A stretch of 64,000 nt of DNA from Anaerolineae bacterium (GCA_023382715.1 JAHDWP010000001.1:89371-153370); one strand, 5' to 3'. Counted from the stretch's first letter, positions 33,516 to 50,142 are shown. Made by a program: numbers and translations. The notes: generated by a model not told the origin, from the sequence alone.

Positions 33516-35324
33516 ATGGATAATGCCCGGATTCGCAACTTCTCGATCATCGCCCACATTGATCACGGCAAGAGCACGCTGGCCGACCGGATGCTCCAAC
33601 TGACCGGCACCGTCTCCGAACGCGACATGCACGAGCAGGTGCTCGACGACATGGAGCTAGAGCGCGAGCGCGGCGTGACGATCAAGGCGTCGGCGGTGCG
33701 CATGAACTACACCGCCAGCGACGGCGAAACCTACGAGATGAACCTGATTGACACGCCCGGCCATGTGGACTTTTCCTACGAGGTCAGCCGGGCGCTGCAA
33801 GCGTGCGAAGGCGCCGTGCTCGTCGTGGATAGCACGCAGGGCATCGAGGCGCAGACGCTGGCTAACTTGTACGTGGCCCTCGAGCAAGACCTGGAGATCG
33901 TGGCCGTCGTCAACAAGACCGATCTGCCCGCCGCGCGGCCTGACGACATTGCGCAGGAGATCGAGGACCTGATCGGCATTGACGCCGCCGATGTGTTGCA
34001 GGTGAGCGCCAAGACGGGCCGCAATGTGGAGCAGGTGCTTGAAGCGGTCGTCCGCCACATCCCGCCCCCCAAAGGCGACACTGAGGCTCCGGCGCGCGCG
34101 CTGATCTTCGACAGCCATTACGACGTCTACAAGGGCGTGATCGCTTATGTGCGCGTCTTCGACGGCGCGATCCGCAAGACGGACAGCCTGCGCATGATGG
34201 CGACAGGGGTGACGATTGAGCCGGTGGAACTGGGCGTTTTCAGCCCCGGCATGAAGCCGGTGGACAGCCTGAAGGCGGGCGAGGTGGGCTACATCGCCAC
34301 CGGCCTGAAGACGGTGCGCGAGTGCCGCGTCGGCGATACAGTGACGCTGGCCCAGGACGGGGCCGAAGCGCCGCTGCCGGGCTATAAGCAGGCCAAGCCG
34401 ATGGTCTTCGCCGGCTTTTACCCGTCCGACAACGACGACTACGACGACCTGCGCGACGCGCTGGAAAAGCTCCAGTTGAATGATGCGTCGCTGGTCTACC
34501 AGCCAGAGACATCGGTGGCGCTCAACTTCGGCTTTCGCGTGGGGTTTCTGGGGCTGTTTCACATGGACATCATCCAGGAGCGGCTGGAGCGCGAGTATGA
34601 CCTGGACCTGGTGGCCACATCGCCCAGCGTTGAGTACCAGGTGGTGCTGCACAGCGGCGAGGTGCTCATCATCCACAGCCCATCCGAGCTGCCGGACGAG
34701 AGCACCATCGCTGAAATTCGCGAGCCGTGGATGACCATCGAGATCTTCACGCCGGAGGAGTTCATCGGGCCGATCATGGACCTGGTGACCGGCAAACGCG
34801 GCGAATATCTGAGCATGGAGTACCTGGACGCCAAGCGCGTGCAGCTCAAATACAAGATTCCCCTGGCCGAGCTGATCGTGGATTTCTACGACCGGCTGAA
34901 ATCCATGACGCGCGGCTACGCCAGCCTGGATTATCACTTTGACCAGTATCGCGCGGAAAAGCTGGTCAAACTGGACGTGCTGGTGAATAAGACGCCTGTG
35001 GACGCGCTGGCGTTGATCGTGCACGAGGACGTGGCCTTTTACAAAGGGCAGCGGCTTGTCTCCAAGCTGAAGCGGCTGATCCCGCGCCAACTGTACGAAG
35101 TGCCCATCCAGGCGGCGGTGGGCAAGCGCGTGATCAGCCGGGCCAATGTCAAGGCGCTGCGCAAAGATGTGTTGGCGAAGTGCTATGGAGGCGATGTCAC
35201 CCGCAAGAAGAAGCTGCTGGAAAAACAGAAGAAAGGCAAGAAACGCCTGAAGATGATCGGAAACGTCGAAGTCCCCCAGGAAGCGTTTATGGCTGTGCTG
35301 AGGCTAGATGACGATGACGACTAA
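33516..35324 (+). CDS. lepA: Elongation factor 4 (LepA)
   Basis: Ribosomal GTPase that back-translocates or helps assemble ribosomes. It has 602 aa. The start at 33516 gives the standard [21 protein letters not shown]; 51 upstream codons run through repeats. The GTPase motifs are [25 protein letters not shown] and NKTDLP. LepA-specific [21 protein letters not shown] is near residue 345. The basic C-terminal domain ([30 protein letters not shown]) is present and ends in five Asp. The GNAT gene start overlaps its last codons. Confidence 0.97.
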   Translation: MDNARIRNFSIIAHIDHGKSTLADRMLQLTGTVSERDMHEQVLDDMELERERGVTIKASAVRMNYTASDGETYEMNLIDTPGHVDFSYEVSRALQACEGAVLVVDSTQGIEAQTLANLYVALEQDLEIVAVVNKTDLPAARPDDIAQEIEDLIGIDAADVLQVSAKTGRNVEQVLEAVVRHIPPPKGDTEAPARALIFDSHYDVYKGVIAYVRVFDGAIRKTDSLRMMATGVTIEPVELGVFSPGMKPVDSLKAGEVGYIATGLKTVRECRVGDTVTLAQDGAEAPLPGYKQAKPMVFAGFYPSDNDDYDDLRDALEKLQLNDASLVYQPETSVALNFGFRVGFLGLFHMDIIQERLEREYDLDLVATSPSVEYQVVLHSGEVLIIHSPSELPDESTIAEIREPWMTIEIFTPEEFIGPIMDLVTGKRGEYLSMEYLDAKRVQLKYKIPLAELIVDFYDRLKSMTRGYASLDYHFDQYRAEKLVKLDVLVNKTPVDALALIVHEDVAFYKGQRLVSKLKRLIPRQLYEVPIQAAVGKRVISRANVKALRKDVLAKCYGGDVTRKKKLLEKQKKGKKRLKMIGNVEVPQEAFMAVLRLDDDDD

Positions 35325-35910
35325 CCATTGCAGGCCTGGTTTCCCTCCCGTGCCCCAATCTGTCCAGAGCGAGCGCCTGACGATCCGTCCCTCAGCGCGC
35401 GACGACGCGCCGTATCTGAAAAAGTGGTGGAACGATCCGCAGGTGACTGGCCCCGGCGGAAACCTGGCAGGGATGCAGTACGACGACGCGGACATGGAAG
35501 ACTGGTTCCAGCGTTATGTGGACGGGCGCGAGTGCAGCACGCACTTCATCATTTGTCTGCGCGAGGCAGACGAGCGCCCGATCGGGGAATTCTATATCGC
35601 CAGCGACGACCGGCCCGGTTGCGTGGAGTGCGCTTTGCTCATCGGCGAGACCGATCTCTGGGGCCGGGGGTACGGCAGCGCGGCGCTGAGCGCTTATGCT
35701 GAGGCGCTGTTCGCTTCGGAGCTGTGCGAGGCCATGCGCATGAACATGCGCGTGGACAATGTTTGCGCCATGCGCATGGCGCAGAAGGTCGGTTTCGTGG
35801 TGGAGCATGTGTGGGCCAGCGGCGCGTTCCAGACGGTGTTCCTCTCGCGAGCCGCCTTCGAGTTGCGCAAGCTGCGCCAGGCCGAGATCGAGGCGGGGCT
35901 GCGCCGCTAG
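35308..35910 (+). CDS. GNAT-family N-acetyltransferase
   Basis: A 200-aa acetyltransferase of the RimJ/RimL-like group. Features are [23 protein letters not shown] at residues 22-44, [22 protein letters not shown], and the acetyl-CoA loop [23 protein letters not shown], where Gly-rich RGYG replaces [25 protein letters not shown] is the usual late motif. The ATG overlaps the last 17 bases of lepA in another frame, with GAGG five bases before it, so the two are translationally coupled. The substrate is unknown. Confidence 0.88.
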   Translation: MTMTTNHCRPGFPPVPQSVQSERLTIRPSARDDAPYLKKWWNDPQVTGPGGNLAGMQYDDADMEDWFQRYVDGRECSTHFIICLREADERPIGEFYIASDDRPGCVECALLIGETDLWGRGYGSAALSAYAEALFASELCEAMRMNMRVDNVCAMRMAQKVGFVVEHVWASGAFQTVFLSRAAFELRKLRQAEIEAGLRR

Positions 35911-35936
35911 CGCGGCACCCTCGCTCTCCCGGCCTT

Positions 35937-36566
35937 TCACCCGCCCGGCGCGACTGCGTCCAGCCAGTGGCTGACGGTCGCGCTCATGGCGGGCGTCAGG
36001 ATGCGGGCCTCGACGAACGGAGCGAGCAGGTCGCGCAGCGCGATCAGCGTCTCCACGCGGTAGCCGTTCGCCGCCAGCTGGGCGCTGGCGCCGAGTCCCA
36101 GGTCGAGCACGGCGAGCACATCTCCCACCTGCAACCCCACGCGATGGGCCAGCGCGATCAGGTGCTGCGCCTGGTCGGCGCCCTCCAACACATCCGCCAG
36201 CAGCAACGTGGGATGACCCACGTCGTATGCGCCTTCGATGGCGAAGGCGGCGGTGTAGTCCCGCACGTCCCCGTAGGGGTAGGTCATGGGCAGGCTGGTG
36301 CGCAGGCTGAGCGCGACGCCAAGCGGGATGGCCTCCTGCGTGGTGAGGACGCGATCGGCCAGCGCCCCGTCTAGCGAGCCGGCCAGGGCGTTGGCCAGGT
36401 CAGCCAGCAGCGCCGGGTACGAGGGCAGCCAGCGCAGCCTGGCCAACAGCGGCCAGGTCGTTCCGTCCGGGCGGGCGAACCTGCCGAACTGGATCAGCCC
36501 GGCCTCGGCCAGCCTGAAGGCCAGCGCCAGAGCGCCCGCGGGGGGCAGTGGGCCGGGCCGACTCAT
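35937..36566 (-). CDS. Phosphoribosyltransferase-like protein (degenerate PyrE-type)
   Basis: A 209-aa protein that resembles orotate phosphoribosyltransferase in its order of elements: an N-terminal helical hood, LTTQEAIPLGVALSLRTSLPMTYPYGD, AAFAIEGAYDVGHPTLLLADVLEGAD, then GLQVGDVLAVLDLGLGASAQLAANGY. The PRPP-binding loop, normally acidic DDxxTTG, reads LADVLEGADQ. Catalysis is therefore doubtful and it may be a binding protein. The start overlaps the cinA stop as ATGA, so it is coupled to cinA. The family call rests on pattern reading only. Confidence 0.6.
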   Translation of the reverse strand: MSRPGPLPPAGALALAFRLAEAGLIQFGRFARPDGTTWPLLARLRWLPSYPALLADLANALAGSLDGALADRVLTTQEAIPLGVALSLRTSLPMTYPYGDVRDYTAAFAIEGAYDVGHPTLLLADVLEGADQAQHLIALAHRVGLQVGDVLAVLDLGLGASAQLAANGYRVETLIALRDLLAPFVEARILTPAMSATVSHWLDAVAPGG

Positions 36567-37750
36567 GTGTCCATCTCGCGCACAAGCTGCCAGGCCATGC
36601 CCATCGCCCACGTCCCCGCCCAGGCGGGCGATTCAGCGTCAGCGCCGCCGAACTTATAGCGGCGGATGCGTTCCTTGTCGCGCGTGAGGGCGGCGATGCC
36701 GGTGCCTTCGTCGTCGGTCACAAAAGCGATGGCCACGGTCGCGCCGCTGTCGTCCAGCAGGCGGCGCGCTTCGCGGCGGGCGAGCTGACCGTAGTCGAGC
36801 GGCGCGGAGACCTCGTCGAGCCGGGCGGCAAGCGCGCTCAGACTAGGCTCGTGGACGCGGGCGATCACGACATCCTCGTGATGGAAGCGGCGGACGAACA
36901 GCTCATCCTGAGGCCCGGCGTAGCTGACAGCCAGGGTGAGCTGGCGCTGGCGCAGCAGGGCGATGAGCGCGTCGTCAAGCTCGGTTTTGTCTATGCCGAA
37001 GATGTAGCTGCCCAGGCGGGCGCGAATGATCGTCTCGGCCTGGGCGATCAGCGCGTCGGCCTCGGCCTCGGTGTCGGCGCGGGCGGTGATGCGGATGTCC
37101 GTCTGGCCGGAGTGGGCGGCCAGCCCGACGGTGGGGTTGCTCCACGTCTCCAGGTCGGCGATCTGCGTGTCAATGTGACTTTCGCCGATGCCGGCTGTGC
37201 GCAGCACGCGCGCCTTGATGATCCCTTTGCCGCCCATGCGCTCGCGCAGATAGGGGATCACCGTCTGGGCCAGGATGTCTTTCATCTCGCGCGGGACGCC
37301 CGGCAGGCTGATCACAGCGCCCTGAGGGGTTTCGACGATGAAGCAGGGGGCGGTGCCCAGCCGATTGGTGATGGGGATCGATCCGGCAGGGACGAAAGCC
37401 TGCACGCGGTTGTTGTCGCTCATCTGCGCGCCAAGCTGCTCGAAGCGCTCGCGGATCTGCTCGAACAGGTCGGGGCGGAACTCCAGCTCGCGGTTGGTGG
37501 CCAGGGCGACGCCCTGGCGAGTCATGTCGTCCACAGTGGGGCCGAGGCCGCCGGTGGTGATGACGACGCCGGAGCGAGCCAGCGCGATGCGAATGGCGTC
37601 GGCGATGCGCTCGGTGTTGTCGCCGACGGTGGTCAGATAGTAGATGTTCACACCAATATCACGCAGTTGGCGGGTGAGGTAGGCTGAGTTCGTGTCAACG
37701 ATCTCGCCCAGCAGCAGCTCGGTGCCAATGGTGATGATCTCCGCCTTCAT
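36563..37750 (-). CDS. cinA: CinA-family protein (nicotinamide-nucleotide/MoCF-like)
   Basis: A 395-aa protein. The N-terminal molybdopterin-binding-like domain is typical of CinA (MKAEIITIGTELLLGEIVDTNSAYL, TTVGDNTERI, ITTGGLGPTVDDMT, LPGVPREM). The C-terminal third sits where the NMN deamidase domain should be, but SYAGPQDEL replaces the AES.TGG signature. The deamidase is therefore probably inactive. AGGAG precedes the ATG. The gene is followed by an overlapping phosphoribosyltransferase-like gene, which hints at a nucleotide-salvage theme. Confidence 0.85.
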   Translation of the reverse strand: MKAEIITIGTELLLGEIVDTNSAYLTRQLRDIGVNIYYLTTVGDNTERIADAIRIALARSGVVITTGGLGPTVDDMTRQGVALATNRELEFRPDLFEQIRERFEQLGAQMSDNNRVQAFVPAGSIPITNRLGTAPCFIVETPQGAVISLPGVPREMKDILAQTVIPYLRERMGGKGIIKARVLRTAGIGESHIDTQIADLETWSNPTVGLAAHSGQTDIRITARADTEAEADALIAQAETIIRARLGSYIFGIDKTELDDALIALLRQRQLTLAVSYAGPQDELFVRRFHHEDVVIARVHEPSLSALAARLDEVSAPLDYGQLARREARRLLDDSGATVAIAFVTDDEGTGIAALTRDKERIRRYKFGGADAESPAWAGTWAMGMAWQLVREMDT

Positions 37751-37795
37751 AGACGATGGCTCCTCAGGTACGCCAGGTGCAGTCGAAGATCGCCT

Positions 37796-37868
37796 AGTAT
37801 AGCACAATCCAGGGGCAAGCCTAGCGCAGGGTTAATCGCAGGGTCACGAACAACCTGTCGCCAGGGGA
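37796..37868 (-). promoter_or_regulatory. Candidate cinA promoter with degenerate upstream element
   Basis: On the minus strand TATACT at 37801-37796, 46 bases before the start. The -35 is poor. A degenerate element (GGCGACAGG, then TTGTTCGTGACCC) lies with its estimated 5' edge about 67 bp upstream of the -10. Confidence 0.35.
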
Positions 37869-38062
37869 AATTCGGGAATGCTCGCTGCGCGCCCCCCCTC
37901 AATCCCCTCTTCAGCGAAGCCAGAGGGGGACGCAAGCCGCTCAGCCCTTCCCCTGGCTTTACTGGGGGAAGGGGTCGGGGGAATGGGGGCCTTCGGCCAC
38001 TGCCTGACAACTCGTTCGTGGACCCGTAATCGCATCAGACCACGCCGCGCGCCGGTCATGTA

Positions 38063-38084
38063 GGGGCGTATGGCGATACGCCCC
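38063..38084. repeat. GGGGCGTAT-type palindrome
   Basis: GGGGCGTAT, GGCG, ATACGCCCC: a 9-bp perfect stem with a 4-nt loop. Confidence 0.8.
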
Positions 38085-38090
38085 CCTTGA

Positions 38091-38184
38091 CTCACCCTCG
38101 CCCGGCCCACTGGCGCGGGCCTCGCCGCTCCCTCTCCACCGGTGAACAGGGGGCAAGCCGAACACAGCGGGGTTGGGGGTGAGG
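38091..38184. repeat. CCTCACCCCC inverted repeat, copy 2
   Basis: Starts CTCACCCTCGCCCGGC and ends GGTTGGGGGTGAGG. The right half (38151-38184) differs from 33335-33368 by only a few bases. Confidence 0.7.
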
Positions 38185-38241
38185 CAGAACAGCGCGCAGG
38201 TCTGCTGCAGCCACTCTGGACAGAAAACCGAGAAATGAGGC

Positions 38242-38270
38242 TTGGAAGGGGGTGGCAAGTCTGGTATAAT
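38242..38270 (+). promoter_or_regulatory. rpoC promoter
   Basis: TTGGAA (38242-38247), a 17-bp spacer and TATAAT (38265-38270). It predicts a leader of about 350 bases before the TTG start. Confidence 0.75.
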
Positions 38271-38506
38271 CAGGTTTTGGCAAATGCAGCACCGCGATCA
38301 CAAAACTGGTTGGGACGGATGCGGGCGGAATGCGCTCCGGTCGCCGGAAGACCAGCGGCGGGCGCGGCACCCTGCTGCACTGGCCCGCAGGTTGGGTAGA
38401 GCGGAACGGGTCGGTCAAGTGGATTTTCACCCCAGCCCATGATGCGGGATCACCAGTCCGAGCGCTGGAACGCGAGTTTCATGCGCTGTTTTTGCTTGGC
38501 AGCGGG

Positions 38507-38530
38507 TGTGCAGGCTCCTGAGCCTGCACA
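38507..38530. repeat. Strong hairpin in the rpoC leader
   Basis: TGTGCAGGCTC and GAGCCTGCACA pair exactly around CT, an 11-bp stem, about 97 bases before rpoC. There is no T-run after it. It may be a dispersed repeat, an mRNA stabiliser or an attenuator. Confidence 0.6.
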
Positions 38531-38626
38531 AACCTGACTCCACACCCATCAGCGGATTTCGACCATCACGTGGATTCACGCCACACCAGTTGGATACCGT
38601 AAGAGAAGCGCACAGGAGGGCACGCC

Positions 38627-43441
<4,815 letters not shown>

Positions 43442-43479
43442 CCCTTTTCCTCCGCGAAATCACCGGGTTACCAGACCAG

Positions 43480-43514
43480 CAGGTGAGCGCAGGCCGCGCT
43501 CACCTGTTTTGTTG
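43480..43514 (+). terminator. Rho-independent terminator after rpoC
   Basis: CAGGTGAGCGC (43480-43490) pairs exactly with GCGCTCACCTG (43496-43506) around AGGCC, followed by TTTTGTTG. Confidence 0.9.
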
Positions 43515-45041
43515 TCAGCGTTTAGGCGCTTGCTGAAGGACGGAGAAGACCGGGCGCGGCTGCCAGCGGTTGTCGAGCATCCCGTAGGCGGTATGCGGGT
43601 CGGAATGGTCAACGGCCCCTGGGATCGTGGCGAAGTTGAGGTTCCAGACGAACATCGGCCCCAGGTAGTCACGCTGCTGGCCGAGGGCGAGGGCGCGCAG
43701 CGTGTAGCTGGCCTGCTGCCACTGGTCAATGAAACTGAAATAGGGCGTGTCGGGCGGGTCGGGCGGGCGCACACCGCTGGTATCGCGCATCCCGTCGAAG
43801 GTGGCCCAGCCGAACTCGGTGGCCCACAGTTGCGCGTTGCCGTGCCCGTTGGCGACCATGATCCGGCGGTATTCTTCGACTGTGTCCAGGAAGAAGAACT
43901 GGGGCTGATCGTCCCAGCCGCGCGAGGGATTGTGACAGCAGCGCGCGTCCGGCGCGTTGGCCCAGCCGTAAGGGTGGATGCCCACGGAGACGTCGGCGCC
44001 GTACTGGGCCAGCCCGGCGTCGTAAAGCTGTTGCAGCCAGGTGCGGTCGTTGGCCGACCAGTGCGAGTCGCCGGCGGGGGCGGGCGCTGCCGTGATGATG
44101 GTGATATCCGGCGAGAACTGGCGGATGGCTGTGTAGGCCGGGCGGAAGTAGCGCATGTAGCTCTCGCCTGAGAGCGGCTGGCCGTACCATTCGCGCTGAA
44201 GATTCGGCTCGTTCCAGATTTCAATGGCGTCTGCGAAAGAATCGCCGGATGCGTCGCGGCCTATCGCTGCAAGGGCGTTGGTCAGGAAGTTGGCGAGCGC
44301 CTGCGGATCGTTGGGCGGGCCGGCCTCGCGCAGAACACCGTCGGGGCCCGGGGTGCGCGACCAGCCGGGCGCTTTGGCCACGCTGATCAGCACTTCGAAG
44401 CCCTGGTTGTGCGACTCCTGCACATAGTGGCGCAGCATGTAGAACAGCTCGGTGAACTGGCCGGGGGCGGACTCCAGGGCCGACCAGTTGAACTGATACT
44501 TGACCCAGGAGACGCCCAGCGCGCGGGCGGAGGTCATCACCTGGTCGAACTCGCGGCTGTCAATGTGCGGGTGAATCTGCACGCCGAGCAGATCGCGGCG
44601 CAGGAATTCGCCCGGCGGCAGCAGGGCCACCGAGGTGGGGACGGCGAGCGTCGGCTGGGTGGGCGCAATTCGCGTCTCGGTGGGGGCGAGCGTGTGCTGC
44701 GGCCCGACGATGGGGCCGAACGGCTCGCCGGGAACCGGGGTGGCGGGGGTGCTGGTCGCGCTGGGCGGCGCGGGCGTTGCCGTCCCGACGATGGGACCGA
44801 ATTGTACGCCGGCAGGCTGCGCAGGCGGGGCGGTCGGCGTGCTGGGGCTGGTCGAGGTCGCAGCGGCTGGAGTTGGCGAGACGGTCGGCGTATGGCTCGG
44901 CGGCGGAGGCGTGCGGGTTGGCTGGGCTGGCGTCGGCGTGACGAAGACCGGGATCGGCTCGGCTGTGCTGCCACAAGCGGCCAACGCCAACACAGCAACC
45001 AGCAGTCCCAGGACAATCCACACGCGGCTTCGGGTGATCAT
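43515..45041 (-). CDS. Lipoprotein with glycoside-hydrolase-like domain
   Basis: A 508-aa lipoprotein. The lipobox LAAC is at residues 20-23. A Thr/Pro-rich linker of about 125 residues follows and contains a repeated FGPIVG motif. Residues 150-500 look like a (beta/alpha)8 glycosidase of the GH5/GH39 type: SWVKYQFNWSALE, the acid/base candidate E278 in IEIWNEPN, HPYGWAN, and the nucleophile candidate E409 in WATEFGWA. It is exported and anchored, and probably acts on a polysaccharide, but the substrate is unknown. The gene is convergent with rpoC, whose terminator ends at its stop. Confidence 0.8.
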   Translation of the reverse strand: MITRSRVWIVLGLLVAVLALAACGSTAEPIPVFVTPTPAQPTRTPPPPSHTPTVSPTPAAATSTSPSTPTAPPAQPAGVQFGPIVGTATPAPPSATSTPATPVPGEPFGPIVGPQHTLAPTETRIAPTQPTLAVPTSVALLPPGEFLRRDLLGVQIHPHIDSREFDQVMTSARALGVSWVKYQFNWSALESAPGQFTELFYMLRHYVQESHNQGFEVLISVAKAPGWSRTPGPDGVLREAGPPNDPQALANFLTNALAAIGRDASGDSFADAIEIWNEPNLQREWYGQPLSGESYMRYFRPAYTAIRQFSPDITIITAAPAPAGDSHWSANDRTWLQQLYDAGLAQYGADVSVGIHPYGWANAPDARCCHNPSRGWDDQPQFFFLDTVEEYRRIMVANGHGNAQLWATEFGWATFDGMRDTSGVRPPDPPDTPYFSFIDQWQQASYTLRALALGQQRDYLGPMFVWNLNFATIPGAVDHSDPHTAYGMLDNRWQPRPVFSVLQQAPKR

Positions 45042-45472
45042 GCCAGAAGTCTAGCACAAGGCGAGCGCGGCGGCGATAAAGAATCCGGGGTAGTGTGTCG
45101 AATTCGGTCGCAATGGCGCGGGTGCGGGCTGCCGTGTGCCCCCCATCCCCGGCCCTTCCCCCACGAGGGGGGAAGGGGGAAAGGCGGCGAGCCTGCTCCC
45201 TTTCCCTCTGCGCAGCGTGAGGGAAGGGGCTGGGGGTGCGGGCCATGTTCAGCGCCCGGCGAGTCGCTGCCAACCTTTGCGCGCGCGCGATCTGGGCGAG
45301 GGCTGGTGCGCGGGGCGAGAGTACGCTATAATAAGGCCGAACGGATGTGCTATTACGCGCCTGACTTCCCGACCGAGCGCCAGTGAGCGTTGACAGACCC
45401 GCGCCAATTCCTTACACTACACGGCGTTTGGGCGAAGGCGCGGCCTTATCACAAGGTTGAGGTGCAACGGTG
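45042..45472. other. Repeat-containing divergent region upstream of gyrA
   Basis: 431 bp. 45138-45245 carries a CCCTTCCCCC / GGGGGAAGGG repeat (left hairpin 45153-45177) like the one at 37885-38000. 45261-45332 is the gyrA promoter with its upstream element. No gene is supported. Confidence 0.6.
45261..45332 (+). promoter_or_regulatory. gyrA promoter with upstream element
   Basis: TATAAT at 45327-45332 within GTACGCTATAATAAGG. The -35 position reads TGGTGC. The shared element GAGTCGCTG then CCAACCTTTGCGCGCG occupies 45261-45285, 66 bp before the -10. Confidence 0.6.
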
Positions 45473-47971
<2,499 letters not shown>

Positions 47972-47998
47972 TCTGGCGGGCGCGGCGATTTTCTCTTC

Positions 47999-48027
47999 TT
48001 GACGGGATAGAACATCGGTGCTACAAT
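47999..48027 (+). promoter_or_regulatory. recA promoter with SOS-like operator
   Basis: TTGACG (47999-48004), a 17-bp spacer and TACAAT (48022-48027). Between them TAGAAC, ATCG, GTGCTA (48008-48023) is an imperfect palindrome that matches the Gram-positive LexA core GAAC-N4-GTTC at 7 of 8 bases. Confidence 0.7.
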
Positions 48028-48084
48028 CAGGTCATCATCCGAACATTTGGGCGAATTCTCCGTACCTGATCAGGAGCAGCGAAC

Positions 48085-49146
48085 ATGACCGACACTTCCC
48101 GTCTTAAAGCCCTTGATAATGCTCTCTCCGACCTGACCAAGCGCTTTGGCGATGGGGCTATCGTCCGGCTCGGCGATGCGGCGCACCTTCAGGTGGACGT
48201 GATCCCGTCGGGGTCGCTGGCGATAGACCTCGCCCTGGGCGTCGGCGGCATCCCGCGCGGACGAGTCACCGAAATCTACGGCCCGGAAAGCTCCGGCAAG
48301 ACGACGCTGTGCCTGCACGTCGTCGCGGAGGCGCAGCGGCTGGGCGGCGTGTGCGCGTTTGTGGATATGGAGCACGCCCTCGACCCGGTGTACGCCACGC
48401 GGCTGGGCGTGGACACAGACAACCTTTATATCTCCCAGCCGGACACGGGCGAGCAGGCGCTGGAGATCACCGAGGCGCTGGTGCGCAGCGGGGCGCTCGA
48501 CGTGGTGGTGGTAGACAGCGTGGCGGCGCTGGTTCCGCGCGCCGAGCTGGAAGGCGAGATGGGCGACAGCCACGTGGGGTTGCAGGCCCGGCTGATGAGC
48601 CAGGCGCTGCGCAAGCTGTCCGGGGCGATCAAGCAGTCAAATACCGCCGTGCTGTTCACCAACCAACTGCGCGAGAAGGTCGGCGTCATGTTCGGCAACC
48701 CGGAGACGACCACGGGCGGTCGCGCGCTGCGCTTCTATGCCAGCGTGCGCATTGACATCCGCCGCATTCAGGCCATCAAGCTCAAGGACGAGGTGATCGG
48801 CAACCGCACGCGCGTCAAGATCACCAAGAACAAGGTCGCGCCACCGTTCCGCCAGTGCGAGATCGACCTGATGTACGACGAGGGCTTCAGCAAAGAGAGC
48901 GACATCCTCGATCTGGGAGTGGTGGCGGGTGTCATTGACAAACGCGGCGCATTTTTCCGCTATAATGATGGCCTGATCGGCCAGGGGCGCGAGAACGCCA
49001 AGCAGTACCTGCGCGAGAACCCTGATCTGGCTTACGAACTGGAAATGCTCATTCGCGATGCACATCGGACGATTCAGCTTGGCGCACCCGCCAGCGATGA
49101 TGACACCGTAGCCGAAGTGCCGGAGCTGGCCCTGCAAGAGGCTTAG
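48085..49146 (+). CDS. recA: Recombinase RecA
   Basis: ATP-dependent DNA strand-exchange protein and SOS co-protease. It has 353 aa. The Walker A is GPESSGKTT near residue 70, followed by [10 protein letters not shown], the Walker [23 protein letters not shown], the RecA signature [28 protein letters not shown] with loop L2, and [10 protein letters not shown]. The acidic C-terminal tail is short. The ribosome site GGAG precedes the ATG. A palindrome ending at 49205 closes the gene. Confidence 0.98.
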   Translation: MTDTSRLKALDNALSDLTKRFGDGAIVRLGDAAHLQVDVIPSGSLAIDLALGVGGIPRGRVTEIYGPESSGKTTLCLHVVAEAQRLGGVCAFVDMEHALDPVYATRLGVDTDNLYISQPDTGEQALEITEALVRSGALDVVVVDSVAALVPRAELEGEMGDSHVGLQARLMSQALRKLSGAIKQSNTAVLFTNQLREKVGVMFGNPETTTGGRALRFYASVRIDIRRIQAIKLKDEVIGNRTRVKITKNKVAPPFRQCEIDLMYDEGFSKESDILDLGVVAGVIDKRGAFFRYNDGLIGQGRENAKQYLRENPDLAYELEMLIRDAHRTIQLGAPASDDDTVAEVPELALQEA

Positions 49147-49179
49147 CCGGGCACATAGGGGCGCGGTCGGGCCGAGTCA

Positions 49180-49205
49180 CAGGGGCGTATTGCGATACGC
49201 CCCTG
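49180..49205. repeat. GGGGCGTAT-type palindrome after recA
   Basis: CAGGGGCGTAT, TGCG, ATACGCCCCTG: a perfect 11-bp stem with a 4-nt loop. It may also end recA transcription, but no T-run follows. Confidence 0.8.
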
Positions 49206-49236
49206 CGGACGCGCCACCGCTCCTCAGGGCGCTGCC

Positions 49237-50142
49237 ATGACCTCGCCGCCTTCCACAGTCCCCATCATCATCTCGGCCAGCCGTCGGACGGACGTGCCGG
49301 CGTTCTATATGCCCTGGCTGATGGCCCGGCTGCGCGCGGGGTCGGCGACGTATCCCAACCCGTTCAATAAACAGCCTTGCCAGGTGTCGCTGCGGCCCGA
49401 CGACGTGCACAGCATCGTCTTCTGGTCGAAGAGCTTCCGCCCCTTTCTGCCTCATATGGACGCCCTGGACAGCGCCGGATACCACTACGTATGCCACTAC
49501 ACGATCACCGGCGCTCCTCGCACGCTGGAGCCGCGCGTGCCCGATTGGCGGGTCAACCTGGAAGTATTTCGCGCGCTGGCGGGCCGGATCGGCCCGCGCC
49601 GCGTGCTGTGGCGCTTCGACCCCATTGTGCTCACTGATACGCTCGACGCGGCCTACTACGCGGCGCGCTTTGAGATGCTGGCCCGCGCTCTGACCGGCTA
49701 CACGGAGCGCTGCTACTTCAGCTTCGCCACCTACTACGCCAAGGCTGCCCGCCGGCTGGCCGCGGCGGGCGTCGCCTTCCGCGACCCTCCGCTCGACGAG
49801 CGACTCGCCCTCGTCCGCACGCTGACTGAAATGGCCACGGCCTGCGGGATAACGCTCCTCGCCTGCTGCCAGCCGGAGCTAGCCGTCGGGAACGTGCGCG
49901 CGGAGTCGTGCGTGGATGCCGGGCTGCTGGCAGAATTGTTCCCTGACCGGCCCCTCCACGCCGAAGCGCGCCCGACCCGTCCCGGCTGCGGCTGCGCGGC
50001 CAGCCGCGACATCGGCGTCTACGACACCTGCCTGTTCGGGTGCCGTTACTGCTACGCCACCAACGACGATGCGCGCGCTGCCGCTTGGCACGGTCGCCAC
50101 GATCCATCCGGCGAGCAGCTCATCCCACCGTCCTCGCAGTGA
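49237..50142 (+). CDS. DUF1848 family protein
   Basis: A 301-aa protein of the DUF1848 family. Conserved parts are IISASRRTDVPAFYMPWLMARLRAG at the N-terminus, SIVFWSKSFRPFLPHMD, HYTITGAPRTLEPRVP and VLWRFDPIVLTD. The C-terminal cysteine cluster (CGC, then SRDIGVYDTCLFGCRYCYA, about residues 249-275) looks like an Fe-S site and is reminiscent of spore photoproduct lyase-type radical-SAM proteins. No function is proven. The start ATG at 49237 has only a weak GGGCG upstream. No partner gene is apparent; it lies between recA and an exported thiol protein. Confidence 0.82.
   Translation: MTSPPSTVPIIISASRRTDVPAFYMPWLMARLRAGSATYPNPFNKQPCQVSLRPDDVHSIVFWSKSFRPFLPHMDALDSAGYHYVCHYTITGAPRTLEPRVPDWRVNLEVFRALAGRIGPRRVLWRFDPIVLTDTLDAAYYAARFEMLARALTGYTERCYFSFATYYAKAARRLAAAGVAFRDPPLDERLALVRTLTEMATACGITLLACCQPELAVGNVRAESCVDAGLLAELFPDRPLHAEARPTRPGCGCAASRDIGVYDTCLFGCRYCYATNDDARAAAWHGRHDPSGEQLIPPSSQ

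Larger units (their letters stand above)
37751..38626. other. Long repeat-rich region upstream of rpoC
   Basis: 876 bp. 37885-38000 is a CCCTTCCCC / GGGGAAGGGG-type repeat. 38005-38029 has a TGACAACT motif. 38063-38084 is a GTAT palindrome. 38091-38184 is a CCTCACCC repeat. 38242-38270 is the rpoC promoter, and a leader of about 350 bases with a strong hairpin at 38507-38530 follows. No gene is supported. Confidence 0.65.

Noticed and set aside
37878..38442. Small frames between cinA and rpoC
   Set aside because: They run through GC-rich dispersed repeats and the rpoC promoter and leader, with no family motif.
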